Below, one piece after another: positions 55,686 through 64,000 of a stretch of 64,000 nt of DNA (positions are counted from its first letter, which is position 1; each line of letters starts with the position of its first letter). Both the position numbers and the translations under genes were made by a program. Location of the stretch: assembly GCA_018242505.1 (NCBI GenBank), contig JAFEBU010000043.1:1-64000 (forward strand), read 5' to 3'. Under the pieces are notes generated by a model. That model made no database searches. It saw only the letters and a list, made by a program, of their open reading frames with translations, and was not told where the DNA came from. Source of the DNA: Pseudomonadota bacterium. Its GTDB lineage: Bacteria > Pseudomonadota > Alphaproteobacteria > Reyranellales > Reyranellaceae.

Positions 55686-56555
55686 ATGAAAATCGGAATC
55701 TTCGCCACCTTCATGTCGCCGCTCGCAACGCCGCAGATGATCCGCGCCTTCGGGCGCCGTGCCGAGGAGGCCGGCCTCGATTCGATCTGGATGGGCGAGC
55801 ATGTGGCGCTGTTCGACAAGAATACCTACGGCTATCCCGGCTCGAAGGACGGCCGCATCCCGGTACCGCCGGGCGGCGGCATGCTCGACGTCACGGCGAC
55901 CTTCGGTTTCCTCGCCGCCGCCACCACCAAGCTGCGGTTCGGCACCGGCGTTGCGCTCGTGCCGCAGCGCAACCCGATCTACACCGCCAAGGAGATGTGC
56001 ACGCTCGATTGGCTGAGCAACGGCCGCCTCGATTTCGGCATCGGCGTCGGCTGGAACAAGGAGGAGGTCGAAGCCTGCGGCTATCGCTGGGAAGATCGGG
56101 GTGCGCGCTGCGACGAGTTCATGGAAGTGATGCGCAGGCTGTGGACCGAGCCGGTCGTCGACTTCGCCGGCAAGTGGGTGAAGTTCGAGACGCTGCGGCT
56201 CGACCCCAAGCCGATCCAGAAACCGCACATCCCGATCATTGTCGGCGGCTATGCCGACGCCTCCTTCCGCCGTGCCGCGGAGTACGGCGCCGGCTGGTAC
56301 GGCTTCAACCTCGATCCTGCCCGCACCAAGGCCATGCTGGCGAAGCTCGACGCTGCCTTCGCCCGGGCCGGCCGCAAGCGGGGCAAGGACTTCCAGATCA
56401 TCGTCACGCCGCCGATGTCGATGGCGATGGATGCCATGCAGGGCTATGCCGAGGTCGGCGTCGACCGCGTCGTCGTCAATCTCGGCGGCCAGAAGCCGGA
56501 GCAGGTCGACAAGCGCCTGCCCGAGATCGCCTCGCTGGTGAACAAGGCCGCCTAG
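55686..56555 (+). CDS. LLM class F420-dependent oxidoreductase
   Basis: This 289-aa member of the F420-type LLM branch begins MKIGIFATFMSPLATPQ and has SIWMGEHVALFDKN, FLAAATTKLRFGTGVALVPQ, WLSNGRLDFGIGVGWNKEE and KPHIPIIVGGYAD. The pattern matches TIGR03619-like proteins, which are usually paired with F420. AGGAG lies upstream of the ATG at 55686. It belongs to the LLM operon from 53791 to 57664. Confidence 0.9.
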   Translation: MKIGIFATFMSPLATPQMIRAFGRRAEEAGLDSIWMGEHVALFDKNTYGYPGSKDGRIPVPPGGGMLDVTATFGFLAAATTKLRFGTGVALVPQRNPIYTAKEMCTLDWLSNGRLDFGIGVGWNKEEVEACGYRWEDRGARCDEFMEVMRRLWTEPVVDFAGKWVKFETLRLDPKPIQKPHIPIIVGGYADASFRRAAEYGAGWYGFNLDPARTKAMLAKLDAAFARAGRKRGKDFQIIVTPPMSMAMDAMQGYAEVGVDRVVVNLGGQKPEQVDKRLPEIASLVNKAA

Positions 56556-56560
56556 GTCCG

Positions 56561-57664
56561 ATGCACCTTGAAACACTGCTGCCGCTCGGCAAGGTCGATC
56601 CAGGACTGCGCGCACCCGAAGTGCCCCTCGACCTCGGCTCGATCGGACGAGAAGCGCGGTTGCTCGAGGAGATCGGCTACGACGGCCTGGTTGTCGAGGA
56701 AACCAAGGACGATCCGTTCGTCTTGATGGCGTTGGCCGCCGAGGCCACGCGCACGTTGCGGCTCGGCACCTCGGTCGCGATCGCCTTTCCACGCAGCCCG
56801 ACCGTGACGGCGCTCAGCGCCTGGACGATCCAGAAATTGAGCCGGGGCCGCTTTACGCTCGGCCTCGGCACGCAGGTGAAGGCGCATATCGAGCGCCGCT
56901 ACGGATTATCCTGGTCGCCGGCCGGTCCATGGATGCGCGAATATGTGAGCGCCGTCCGTGCGGTTTGGAACTGTTGGCAGAATGGCGTGCCCCTCGACGT
57001 GAAGGGCGAGCACTACAACATCAATCTGATGGTGCCGCTGTTCAATCCCGGCCCCATCGAGCATCCCGACATCCCGATCCATGTGGCGGCCGTGAACGCG
57101 GTGATGTGCAGGGTGGCAGGCGAGGTCGCCGACGGGATTCGCGTCCATCCGGTCTGCACGCCCTCCTATATCGAGAAGGTCATGCTGCCGGCCATCCGCG
57201 CGGGCGCTGTGCGCACCGGCCGTTCACTTGAGCGCTTTCAGGTATGCATGAAGCCGCTGGTCGTTGCCGCCGCAACGGAGGCCGAACTCGTTCCCAAGGT
57301 GCGCGATGCACGCGCCCGTATCTCCTTCTATGCATCCACGCCGCAATACCGCGCAGCCTTCGATCATCTCGGGCTCGGCGATCTCGCCGATCGCCTGAAG
57401 CTTCTCTCGCGCGCCCAGCGCTGGGAGGAGATGCCACCGTACATCACCGACGACGTACTGCACACCTTCGTCACGATCGGCACCTACGACACGATCGCGA
57501 AGAAGCTTTGCGATCGTTTTACAGGCGTGGTCACACACTGCGAGTTCTCGATTGCCGTCAGGAACGACGCCGACAAGGAACTCCTGCGCAACCTCGCAAA
57601 GACGATCCAGTCGCAGCCGATCGACCGCGCGCTCAAGACCATAATGGGCGTCAACGCCTCCTGA
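56561..57664 (+). CDS. LLM class oxidoreductase (F420 branch)
   Basis: A 367-aa protein starting MHLETLLPLGKVDPGLRAPE with GYDGLVVEETKDDPFVLMA, LRLGTSVAIAFPRSP and SRGRFTLGLGTQVKAH, the F420-binding pattern. It ends the operon that started at 53791, 5 bases after the preceding stop. The C-terminal half (CRVAGEVADGIRVHPVC) follows the usual family layout. No substrate can be named. Confidence 0.88.
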   Translation: MHLETLLPLGKVDPGLRAPEVPLDLGSIGREARLLEEIGYDGLVVEETKDDPFVLMALAAEATRTLRLGTSVAIAFPRSPTVTALSAWTIQKLSRGRFTLGLGTQVKAHIERRYGLSWSPAGPWMREYVSAVRAVWNCWQNGVPLDVKGEHYNINLMVPLFNPGPIEHPDIPIHVAAVNAVMCRVAGEVADGIRVHPVCTPSYIEKVMLPAIRAGAVRTGRSLERFQVCMKPLVVAAATEAELVPKVRDARARISFYASTPQYRAAFDHLGLGDLADRLKLLSRAQRWEEMPPYITDDVLHTFVTIGTYDTIAKKLCDRFTGVVTHCEFSIAVRNDADKELLRNLAKTIQSQPIDRALKTIMGVNAS

Positions 57665-57869
57665 TTCATCGGGGCGCGACGCGTTGCGCCGGGCCATCGC
57701 CGTCTTGGCGCAAAGCGTGAACGCGAGGCTGTCGGGGCATTCCATCACAAAAGGAGGGTAGCGCCGATCTGCCCGGACATGGCGGCCGGAGACAGGCCAT
57801 CGCCTCATTCTGCGAGTGAACGCCAATCACCTGGCGATCATGAACCCGACACCCAACAACGCGACAAAC

Positions 57870-57897
57870 GTCGAGCAGTATTAGTCGAGCAGTATTA
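57870..57897. repeat. Perfect 14-bp tandem duplication
   Basis: GTCGAGCAGTATTA occurs twice in a row without mismatch. It lies in intergenic DNA and is probably a slippage product. Confidence 0.9.
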
Positions 57898-57957
57898 CAA
57901 GAACGTTGGCGAGAAGGTGGAGACAGAAGAATCGCCACCTTCGATCCTGGCCGTCAC

Positions 57958-58167
57958 ATGCTGCGGGACGACACCTCGCCCGGGAAGGAACGCATCGAGA
58001 CGATCGCCGAAAAAGCCGTCGATCTCGTTCAAGGCATGCGGCAACACGCGGGCGAACATGCCCGAGAGAAAGAAGATCCGCTCGTTCCGCAGGCCACGGT
58101 CGTGAAATCCGGCGTTGTGCGGGTGATGGAGGCGCAGGAGCAGGGCTGGCGCCGCTTGCGTCCGTGA
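57958..58167 (+). CDS. Weak candidate, hypothetical 69-aa protein
   Basis: The frame gives a charged, helix-prone protein (KERIETIAEKAVDLVQGM and HAREKEDPLVPQ) with third-codon GC in the range of neighbouring genes. No ribosome binding site is visible. It might be a fragment of a lost gene. Confidence 0.3.
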   Translation: MLRDDTSPGKERIETIAEKAVDLVQGMRQHAGEHAREKEDPLVPQATVVKSGVVRVMEAQEQGWRRLRP

Positions 58168-58189
58168 CGCATTCCAGCGCCCGCCGGCA

Positions 58190-59134
58190 TCATCGGGCCA
58201 CGCGTCGGGTTGCCTCGCTGAAACGCTGTCGGCGCATCTCGACACGTGGGTCGTCCATTTGCTCCGCGGGAGCCTCCGGCACCCAGGCGTCGCGGCCAGG
58301 AACGTAGTTGCGGTTGGTCTGCACCGGATTGCGATTGACCAGCGGCCGCGCATAGAGCGGGTTGCGCATGCTGCGCACCTCGTGCTCGATCTCGAACAGC
58401 TTCTTGCCACTCTCGGGATCGATGATGTCTTTGAAGCGATACTGGTGCTGGTTACTCTCCTCGGTCACGAGATCGCGCTCGAGAAGCTGCCGATGTGGGC
58501 CTGAGAAATTCGCAACATAGACCTGGATGTGATGGCCGTCATAAGGCTGCAACTTGGCATCGGTCTCGCGGAAGACGAGTTCCTGGCCCATGCCCACAGA
58601 GACATGCGCCGCGGGCGAGCCACCCGAGGAGCCAACCGTTGCCATGGTGGCAAAGACGCGGCGATAGAACTCGGCGATTCCTTGCGCGGTACCGACCGGC
58701 ACGTCGAACTCGACATAGGCCATACCCAGTTCTACGCCATCAAAGCGGGGCGATGGGCTATGACAGAGGATGCGATTGCCCCAGGGACAGGTGGTCTCGA
58801 CATGGTCGGCGCGTTCGACGAAGGCGAACTGCGTGCCGGCCAGCGGCTTGCTCATCCTGTCCAGCCGCTGCAGCAACGCCTCGCGGTCCGGGATCAGAAG
58901 GCCGATACGGCCGCGCAGCCGCTGCGCCGTCCCCGTCGGCAGGTGGAACTGGCTGCGCCCGACATTGACCCACATATTGTCGATGCTGGTCATCATGTAG
59001 GGATCTCGGGTGAGCCCGAGCGCGCTCATGTAGAAGAGCGTCGCCAACCCCTGGTCCTCGACCTGCACATTGACGTGCTCCAGCCCCACGATATTGCCGA
59101 CATCCTCCGCGCTGCGGTCGTATTGCTTGGCCAT
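58190..59134 (-). CDS. VOC family (glyoxalase/extradiol dioxygenase fold) protein
   Basis: This 314-aa two-module vicinal-oxygen-chelate protein opens with GLEHVNVQVEDQGLATLFYM, which provides the first metal His, followed by YMMTSIDNMWVNVGRSQFHL. A second module carries ELGMAYVEFDVPVGTAQGIA and the His pair in DGHHIQVYVANFSG, then DIIDPESGKKLFEIEHEVR. The C-terminal Arg/Asn-rich tail is unusual for dioxygenases, so it may be a glyoxalase-like enzyme instead. GGAGG is 7 bases upstream of the ATG. It diverges from the NIPSNAP fragment and TauD gene. Confidence 0.85.
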   Translation of the reverse strand: MAKQYDRSAEDVGNIVGLEHVNVQVEDQGLATLFYMSALGLTRDPYMMTSIDNMWVNVGRSQFHLPTGTAQRLRGRIGLLIPDREALLQRLDRMSKPLAGTQFAFVERADHVETTCPWGNRILCHSPSPRFDGVELGMAYVEFDVPVGTAQGIAEFYRRVFATMATVGSSGGSPAAHVSVGMGQELVFRETDAKLQPYDGHHIQVYVANFSGPHRQLLERDLVTEESNQHQYRFKDIIDPESGKKLFEIEHEVRSMRNPLYARPLVNRNPVQTNRNYVPGRDAWVPEAPAEQMDDPRVEMRRQRFSEATRRVAR

Positions 59135-59248
59135 CGCTTGCCTCCGTTCGATCGCCCGGACATTCTAGCGCCTTCCCGGCTGTGCCGACCAACCCCATCG
59201 TTGGCCGCCCCGCTGCCCCGGCAGGCAAAAGACATGGGGAAGGAAACC

Positions 59249-59425
59249 ATGATCTTCGAGGTGCGCACTTATCTGCTGACGTTCGGCGCGATCCCGCAGG
59301 CCGATGCAGTCTTCGCCGCCACCCTGCCGGCGCGCATCAAACTTTCGCGATTGGCAGCCCTCTGCCTGACTGACACTCAATCGGATCAGTCGTCTTTCTC
59401 TCCGCATTTCTCGCCACTGTACTGA
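59249..59425 (+). pseudogene. Truncated NIPSNAP-family gene fragment
   Basis: The frame starts MIFEVRTYLLTFGAIPQAD and continues AATLPARIKLSRLAAL, the beginning of NIPSNAP ferredoxin-like domains, which usually run to about 100 aa and include an HLW motif. After 40 codons the match ends, and the frame stops at codon 59, 11 bases before the TauD ATG. An AAGGAA site precedes the ATG, so the fragment could still be translated, perhaps as a coupling leader. Confidence 0.6.
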
Positions 59426-59436
59426 GGAGACACTCC

Positions 59437-60318
59437 ATGGCCATCGCCATCCGTCAAGTCGGTCCGTGCTTCGCCGGTGAAGTCGACGGCGTCGATATGA
59501 GGCAGCCCCTGACCCCCCAGGAGGCGGCAGCGATCCATGCCGGCATGGATCGGTATGCTGTGCTGGTATTCCGCGACCAGAGAATCGACGACGCGCAACA
59601 GCTCGCCTTCACGCAAAGCCTGGGTGAAATCGAGCACGCCATCGGCACCAGCCTGCGCGCCGCTTCGGACTATCGACTGCCGACGACCTTCGCCGATGTG
59701 TCGAATCTCGATGGCGACAATGCGCCATTCGCGCGCGACGACCGCCGCCGGCTGTTCGCGATCGGCAACCGCTTGTGGCACTCGGACAGTTCCTTCAAGC
59801 CAACGCCGGCGAAATATTCCCTGTTGCGGGCGGTGAGCATTCCCTCGAAAGGCGGCGATACCCAGTTCGCCGACATGCGGGCGGCCTATGATGCACTGGA
59901 CGAGGAGACCAAGGCCCAGATCGAGGGCCTGGTGTGCGAACATTCGCAGATGTTCTCGCGCCAGCTCATCGGCTTCTTCGAGTTCACCGACGAGGAGTGC
60001 GAACGCTTCAAACCGGTGCGCCAGCGCCTGGTCCGGACCCATCCGGTGACGGGCCGCAAGTCGCTGTACCTCTCGAGCCATGCTGGCGGCATCCTCGGTT
60101 GGCCGATCCCCGAAGCGCGTGGCTTCCTGCGCGATCTCGTCGAGCACGCCACGCAGCGGGAGTTCGTCTACACTCACAAGTGGCGCGTCGGCGACCTGGT
60201 GATGTGGGACAACCGCCAGACCATGCATCGCGCGCGTCCGTTCCCGGCCCACGAACCGCGAGACATGCGACGCACGACGCTGGCCGGCGACGGCCCAACG
60301 ATCGCACAAGCAGCCTAG
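59437..60318 (+). CDS. TauD/TfdA-family 2-oxoglutarate-dependent dioxygenase
   Basis: A 293-aa Fe(II)/2-oxoglutarate dioxygenase with MAIAIRQVGPCFAGEVDGVD, the iron motif in LWHSDSSFK (about residues 112-114), KSLYLSSHAGGILGWP (2-oxoglutarate region), and the distal His/Arg in WDNRQTMHRARPF. It is of the TfdA/AtsK type rather than the shorter TauD1 in this window, with which it shares less than half its residues by eye. An AGGAG site precedes the ATG. The next gene follows 14 bases later. Possible substrates are aryloxyalkanoates or sulfonates. Confidence 0.92.
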   Translation: MAIAIRQVGPCFAGEVDGVDMRQPLTPQEAAAIHAGMDRYAVLVFRDQRIDDAQQLAFTQSLGEIEHAIGTSLRAASDYRLPTTFADVSNLDGDNAPFARDDRRRLFAIGNRLWHSDSSFKPTPAKYSLLRAVSIPSKGGDTQFADMRAAYDALDEETKAQIEGLVCEHSQMFSRQLIGFFEFTDEECERFKPVRQRLVRTHPVTGRKSLYLSSHAGGILGWPIPEARGFLRDLVEHATQREFVYTHKWRVGDLVMWDNRQTMHRARPFPAHEPRDMRRTTLAGDGPTIAQAA

Positions 60319-60332
60319 GGAGGAGCAGCATC

Positions 60333-60683
60333 ATGCCGATTGCCACCAAATACCTTTTTGTCGTCAGCATGGATGTGACGAAGGAGAAGGAAGCGCTGTT
60401 CAACGAGGTCTACGACACCGAGCACATTCCTCTCCTGAAGAAGGTGCCGGGCGTAGGCGCGGTCACGCGACTGAAGACCGAGCCTGCGGCCTTCACCATA
60501 GGTGGCGAACGCAAGGTGATCGATGGCGGCGGTCAGGCAAGCTACGTCGCGATCTACGAACTCGAGAGTCCCGACGTGCTCCTGAGCAAGGAGTGGGCCG
60601 ACGCGGTCGAAAAGGGCCGCTGGCCCGGCGAAGTCCGCCCTTTCACCTCGAACCGGCGGCACGTCTTGCGCAAGGTGATCTGA
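60333..60683 (+). CDS. EthD-like dimeric alpha/beta-barrel protein, 116 aa
   Basis: A small protein with a ferredoxin-like fold. It starts MPIATKYLFVVSMDVTKEK, has VYDTEHIPLLKKVPGVGAV, which matches the EthD/monooxygenase-like pattern of a mobile loop with His, and ends RHVLRKVI. It follows TauD at 14 bases and precedes the LLM gene at 60688 by 4. Such proteins are accessory factors or small monooxygenases in degradation clusters. The family is only inferred. Confidence 0.65.
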   Translation: MPIATKYLFVVSMDVTKEKEALFNEVYDTEHIPLLKKVPGVGAVTRLKTEPAAFTIGGERKVIDGGGQASYVAIYELESPDVLLSKEWADAVEKGRWPGEVRPFTSNRRHVLRKVI

Positions 60684-60687
60684 TACA

Positions 60688-61641
60688 GTGCAGATCGGCT
60701 TCAACCTGCCGAACTCGGGGCCGCTCTCGGCCATCGCCGACATGACGCGGATTGCGGCCGAAGGCGAAGCCATGGGCTTCGATTATCTGACGCTCACCGA
60801 CCATGTCGTGCTGCCGGATACCAAGGTGCCGGGCTATCCCTATTCGGAGTCGGGCGCTTTCTACGAGGAGGCGCCGATCGAGCGGCACGAGCAACTGATC
60901 GGCATGGCCTATATCGCCGCCAAGACCTCGCATATCCGGCTGGTGGCGGCGGTGCTGGTCGTGCCGCATCGACCGGCGGTGCTGGCGGCCAAGATGCTCG
61001 CCACGCTCGATGTTCTCTCCGGAGGCCGGCTGGTCGTCGGCATCGGCGCCGGCTGGCTCGAGAAGGAGTTCGACGCCGTCGTCACTCCGCCCTTCGCCGA
61101 ACGCGGCGCCGTGACCGACGAATATATCGATGCGTTCCGCGTGCTTTGGACAGAGGCCAAGCCCCGGTTTGCCGGCCGCTATACCAAGTTCGACGGCATC
61201 GTTCTTGAACCCAAGCCGGTCCAGCGCCCGCATCCGCCGATCTGGGTCGGCGGCGAAGGCGGGCCGGCCTTGCGTCGCGCCGCCCGTGTCGGCACTGCCT
61301 GGTATCCGATCGGGAGCAACAACCGGCACCTGCTCGACACGCTGCCGCGACTGCGCGCAGGTATCGCGCGCCTGCGCAAGGCGACGGCGGAGGCCGGCCG
61401 CGGCCCCCAGTCGGTCGGCATCTCCTATCGCGTGAAGCGCTATGGTGCGGCTGTGCCGCCGCACGCTTCGGACGGTGAGCGGCGGCTGTTCTCCGGCAGC
61501 GACGCCGATATCGTTGGGGACCTCCACGCCTTGCGCGACGCAGGAGTCACGGCGATCGATATCGATTTCGGCCGGCCCGATGCTGCCGCGATGCTCACCG
61601 AGATGCGTCGCTTCCGCCGCGCCGTAATCGAGAAGATCTGA
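60688..61641 (+). CDS. LLM class F420-dependent oxidoreductase
   Basis: A 317-aa protein beginning at GTG 60688 ([16 protein letters not shown]), with [58 protein letters not shown] and [13 protein letters not shown]. This is the TIGR03619 pattern of F420-dependent LLM enzymes. It belongs with TauD and the EthD-like gene upstream, and converges with a Ddn-like gene. F420 use fits the presence of that neighbour. Confidence 0.9.
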   Translation: MQIGFNLPNSGPLSAIADMTRIAAEGEAMGFDYLTLTDHVVLPDTKVPGYPYSESGAFYEEAPIERHEQLIGMAYIAAKTSHIRLVAAVLVVPHRPAVLAAKMLATLDVLSGGRLVVGIGAGWLEKEFDAVVTPPFAERGAVTDEYIDAFRVLWTEAKPRFAGRYTKFDGIVLEPKPVQRPHPPIWVGGEGGPALRRAARVGTAWYPIGSNNRHLLDTLPRLRAGIARLRKATAEAGRGPQSVGISYRVKRYGAAVPPHASDGERRLFSGSDADIVGDLHALRDAGVTAIDIDFGRPDAAAMLTEMRRFRRAVIEKI

Positions 61642-61654
61642 CCTCGTCCCAGAT

Positions 61655-62116
61655 TTAGTGCACCGGATCGAGGACGACGACCGGGATTTCGCGGTCGCCG
61701 GCCTTCTTCTCGTAATCGGCATAGGGCGGGAAGAATCCGACGGCCTCCTTCCACAGCTTCGCGCGTTCCGCACCGGTGGCCGTGCGCGCCCTGGCCTTCA
61801 TCTTCTTCGTGCCGACCTGGATTTCGACATCTGGATTGGCCTGCATGTTTCGGTACCAGCCAGGATGCTCGGGGGCGCCGCCCTTGGAGGCGATCACGAA
61901 ATAGCTGTTGCCCGTGGTGCCGTAGAACAACGGGAACAGCCACTTGTCGCCGGACTTGCGGCCGGTGGTGGTCAGTAGCAGCGACGCTACGGGATTGGGG
62001 GCGGCGGGATTGTTTGCCCGGTACATATGACCCTCCTTGCCGCCGCTCTTCTGGTAGAGCGCGACATGGTCCTTCATCCATTGCGGCAGGTTCGGGGGGA
62101 GCTTGGCCTCGGTCAT
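61655..62116 (-). CDS. Ddn-like deazaflavin(F420)-dependent nitroreductase-family protein
   Basis: This 153-aa protein has the split-barrel fold of Ddn/Rv3547 and its F420-binding relatives. The signature is LLLTTTGRKSGDKWLFPLFY followed by GNSYFVIASKGGAPEHPGWYRNMQANPDVEIQVG, which binds the F420 polyglutamate tail and phosphate. It ends with FFPPYADYEKKAGDREIPVV. It is the best evidence that the organism uses F420. It is followed by a feruloyl-CoA-synthase-type gene on the same strand. Confidence 0.9.
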   Translation of the reverse strand: MTEAKLPPNLPQWMKDHVALYQKSGGKEGHMYRANNPAAPNPVASLLLTTTGRKSGDKWLFPLFYGTTGNSYFVIASKGGAPEHPGWYRNMQANPDVEIQVGTKKMKARARTATGAERAKLWKEAVGFFPPYADYEKKAGDREIPVVVLDPVH

Positions 62117-62126
62117 TGCTGTCTCC

Positions 62127-63989
62127 TCAGTTGATCTCGATCACGTCGGCGCCGCCCCGGTAGAGCCGCTCGACCAGGGCCTTGCGGCGCTCGAGCGTGG
62201 CGCGCTGGTTGATATAGCCCTTATCGGTGATCTCGTGGCCATCCACCGAGGGCGGTTCCTCCATCAGGATAGCGCGCTTCACCCGCATCGACGAGCCGCC
62301 ACCCTCGCAGTTCATGCGGGCAAGGCCGCTCTTCAGCGTTTCGGTCACGGCCGGATGCCGCAGGAGCTCGGCGATCGAAAGGCGGACTTCACTGTCGCCG
62401 GCAATGTGTCGGCACGCCGCGATGTTGGGGAAGCCCAGCAGGCCGACATAGTCGCGGTCCGGTGCACAGACAATGGCGTCCTGCAACACCGGCGAGGCGG
62501 CCGCGAGGGCGTTCGTACGCAAGGTGCCGACCAGCACGAAGGTGCCGCTCGCCAGCTTGAAGTCCTCGACGACGCGGCCATCGAAGATCAGGCCCTGGTT
62601 GGGATCGGCGGGATCGACGAAGCGAGCGGCATCGCCGATCTTGTAGAAGCCCTCCTCGTCGAAGGCGGCCGCCGTGAGGTCGGACTGCTTGTAGTAGCCC
62701 GGCGTCACGATCACGCTCTTCAGTCGGATCTCGTAACGACCCTCCTCGCCCGTCGGCACCAGCTTGAGCTGCACGCCGGGAAACGGCAGGCCGATCAGGC
62801 CGACACGCTCGGACACCCAATGCACCGTGGTCGCGGTCGGCGCTGTTTCCGTGGCACCCCAGCCGGTGATGAAAGGCAGGCGATAGCCGGTGTGCTTTAC
62901 AGCCAGTGCCTCCATTCGTTCGTACAGGTCGTTAGGCAACGTCGCGCCGCCATAAGCAAGGACATTCAGGTTCTTGAAGAATTTCTTGGCAAGCGACTCG
63001 TCCTTCTCGAGCGCGGTCGCAAGCATGGCGTAGCCGGCCGGCACATTGGCGAACGAGGTCGGCGAGACCTCGCGCAGGTTGCGCAATGTCTCCTCGAACA
63101 GGCCGGGCAGCGGCTTGCCGTCGTCGATCCAGGTCGTCCCGCCCTCGGCAAGATTGCCCTGGAAGGTGGCGTTGCCGCCCATCGTATGGTTCCAGGGCAG
63201 CCAGTCGAGCGCCACCGGCACGGGATCGTCCGGCTTGCGCATCCGCGCCATCTGGCCCATGGCGATGTTGGCGCACATCATCTCCTGGGTGTTGATCACC
63301 GCCTTGGGCATGCCGGTGCTGCCCGACGTGAACAGGTACTTGCCAACGGTTCCAGGCTCGATGGCAGCGATCGAGCGTGCCACCGCCTCGGTCGGCCTGG
63401 TCGCGAGAAGCTCACTCCAGGGCAGCGATTGCATCCTGGGCGGCGCCTTGTCGACGTGGACCAGCAGCACGCCCGAAAGGTCGAGCGCTTCGAGCGCTCC
63501 GGCATAGATCTCGCCGTTCTGAACGAACACCAGGCCGGGCCTGATGAGGTCGAACACGTAACGGAGCTTGGCGTGGTCGCGGCTCATCACCGAGTAGGCC
63601 GGCGAGACAGGCGCGACCGGAGCACGTGCCTGCATGGCCGCCATGGTGAGCAGCGCGAATTCGATCGAATTGGACGACAGGATCATCACCGGCTTGTCAG
63701 GCCCGAATCCGCGATCGAGCAGTGCTTGCGTCACGGCATCGACCTGCTTCTTGGCTTCGCCGTAACTGACCTTCGTCCAGTCGCGCGAGGGCCCGCGGCG
63801 CTGCGCCAGCCACAGCCGATCCGGCGCCTCGGCGGCCCACTTGGCCAGGAACGCGGGTACATGGCGTTCATAGGGCTTCAGCCTGTGGTTCGACTGCAGG
63901 ATCAGGGTGCCGTCCGGCCGCCGGTCGAGCCGCACGTCGCGGCTCAGGAAATCGATCGGCTTGAACGGTATCTGCATGAAGCTGTCCAA
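62127..63989 (-). CDS. Feruloyl-CoA synthase-type AMP-dependent acyl-CoA ligase
   Basis: A 620-aa ANL-superfamily ligase that activates an aromatic acid as acyl-adenylate and then CoA thioester. P-loop LFTSGSTGMPKAV (about residues 222-234), then LDWLPWNHTMGGN and FITGWGATETAPT, and FDGRVVEDFKLASGT near the C-terminus, the form found in feruloyl-CoA synthases, where a conserved Lys of other ANL proteins is shifted. The start is TTG at 63989, preceded by GGAGG with 5-base spacing; ATG at 63977 lacks a site. It lies 10 bases upstream of the Ddn-like gene. Confidence 0.9.
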   Translation of the reverse strand: MDSFMQIPFKPIDFLSRDVRLDRRPDGTLILQSNHRLKPYERHVPAFLAKWAAEAPDRLWLAQRRGPSRDWTKVSYGEAKKQVDAVTQALLDRGFGPDKPVMILSSNSIEFALLTMAAMQARAPVAPVSPAYSVMSRDHAKLRYVFDLIRPGLVFVQNGEIYAGALEALDLSGVLLVHVDKAPPRMQSLPWSELLATRPTEAVARSIAAIEPGTVGKYLFTSGSTGMPKAVINTQEMMCANIAMGQMARMRKPDDPVPVALDWLPWNHTMGGNATFQGNLAEGGTTWIDDGKPLPGLFEETLRNLREVSPTSFANVPAGYAMLATALEKDESLAKKFFKNLNVLAYGGATLPNDLYERMEALAVKHTGYRLPFITGWGATETAPTATTVHWVSERVGLIGLPFPGVQLKLVPTGEEGRYEIRLKSVIVTPGYYKQSDLTAAAFDEEGFYKIGDAARFVDPADPNQGLIFDGRVVEDFKLASGTFVLVGTLRTNALAAASPVLQDAIVCAPDRDYVGLLGFPNIAACRHIAGDSEVRLSIAELLRHPAVTETLKSGLARMNCEGGGSSMRVKRAILMEEPPSVDGHEITDKGYINQRATLERRKALVERLYRGGADVIEIN

Positions 63990-64000
63990 CGTTTCCTCCG

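Larger units (their letters stand above)
57665..58189. other. Intergenic interval with a 14-bp tandem duplication
   Basis: About 525 bases without a convincing gene. A 69-codon plus frame (57958-58167) is listed separately as a weak candidate. A perfect 14-base direct repeat, GTCGAGCAGTATTA, stands in tandem at 57870-57883 and 57884-57897. The rest shows no clear promoter or terminator. Confidence 0.5.

Overview
The window is GC-rich and densely coded. It looks like part of the chromosome of a soil or freshwater alphaproteobacterium. Supporting traits are a methionine synthase split over two genes behind an ArsR-methyltransferase regulator, MlaA/MlaC, an Irr-type palindrome before a catalase, a sigma-54 promoter before nitrite genes, and many LLM/F420-type, CaiB/BaiF, TauD and acyl-CoA dehydrogenase genes. 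A Reyranella- or Bradyrhizobium-like background is a guess from gene content only. No rRNA, tRNA, CRISPR array or intact insertion sequence was seen.

Layout. 0-0.6 kb: gene-free, with three unrelated tandem repeats. 0.6-15.6 kb: peripheral catabolism (TauD dioxygenase, amidohydrolases, SDR, SMP-30 lactonase, Ldh-type dehydrogenase, HyuA/HyuB, esterase, LLM oxidoreductase, N-acyl-D-amino-acid deacylase family). 15.6-24.2 kb: stress and signalling (catalase, lone receiver, pyrophosphatase, an SSF-type hybrid kinase with a LuxR-type regulator resembling CrbS/CrbR, EttA). 24.3-25.6 kb: a probable selenoprotein read through an in-frame UGA, and the remnant of an RND pump. 25.8-30.5 kb: a nitrite-assimilation operon (FNT channel, siroheme reductase, unusual FeS-FAD reductase) behind a sigma-54 promoter, then two tiny overlapping ORFs. 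30.5-32.9 kb: cysE, mlaC, mlaA. 33.1-38.8 kb: methionine operon. 38.8-50.1 kb: transporters, three acyl-CoA dehydrogenases and two family III CoA-transferases. 50.1-51.65 kb: a lower-GC patch with one intact unknown gene and two broken genes. 51.7-64 kb: D-amino-acid-type PLP enzyme, SDR, five LLM/F420-type genes, an acetoacetate-decarboxylase-like protein, VOC, TauD, EthD-like and Ddn-like proteins, and a feruloyl-CoA-synthase-type ligase.

How the genes fit together. The nitrite operon would import nitrite and reduce it to ammonia, with a flavoprotein whose usual FMN domain is replaced by a [4Fe-4S] domain. The methionine block regenerates methionine from homocysteine and folate. The acyl-CoA dehydrogenases and CoA-transferases suit side-chain or isoprenoid/steroid-like acyl-CoA oxidation. 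The LLM and Ddn proteins point to cofactor F420 or flavin chemistry.

Most notable observations: the UGA codon with a matching SECIS-like hairpin at 24.7 kb; the sigma-54 promoter at 25.77 kb; the Irr-like box at 17.19 kb; a palindrome family around CTGGAG with compensatory changes; an approximately 90-bp repeat at two gene ends; an amidohydrolase whose metal motif reads H-T-C; and the decayed low-GC cassette at 50-51.6 kb.
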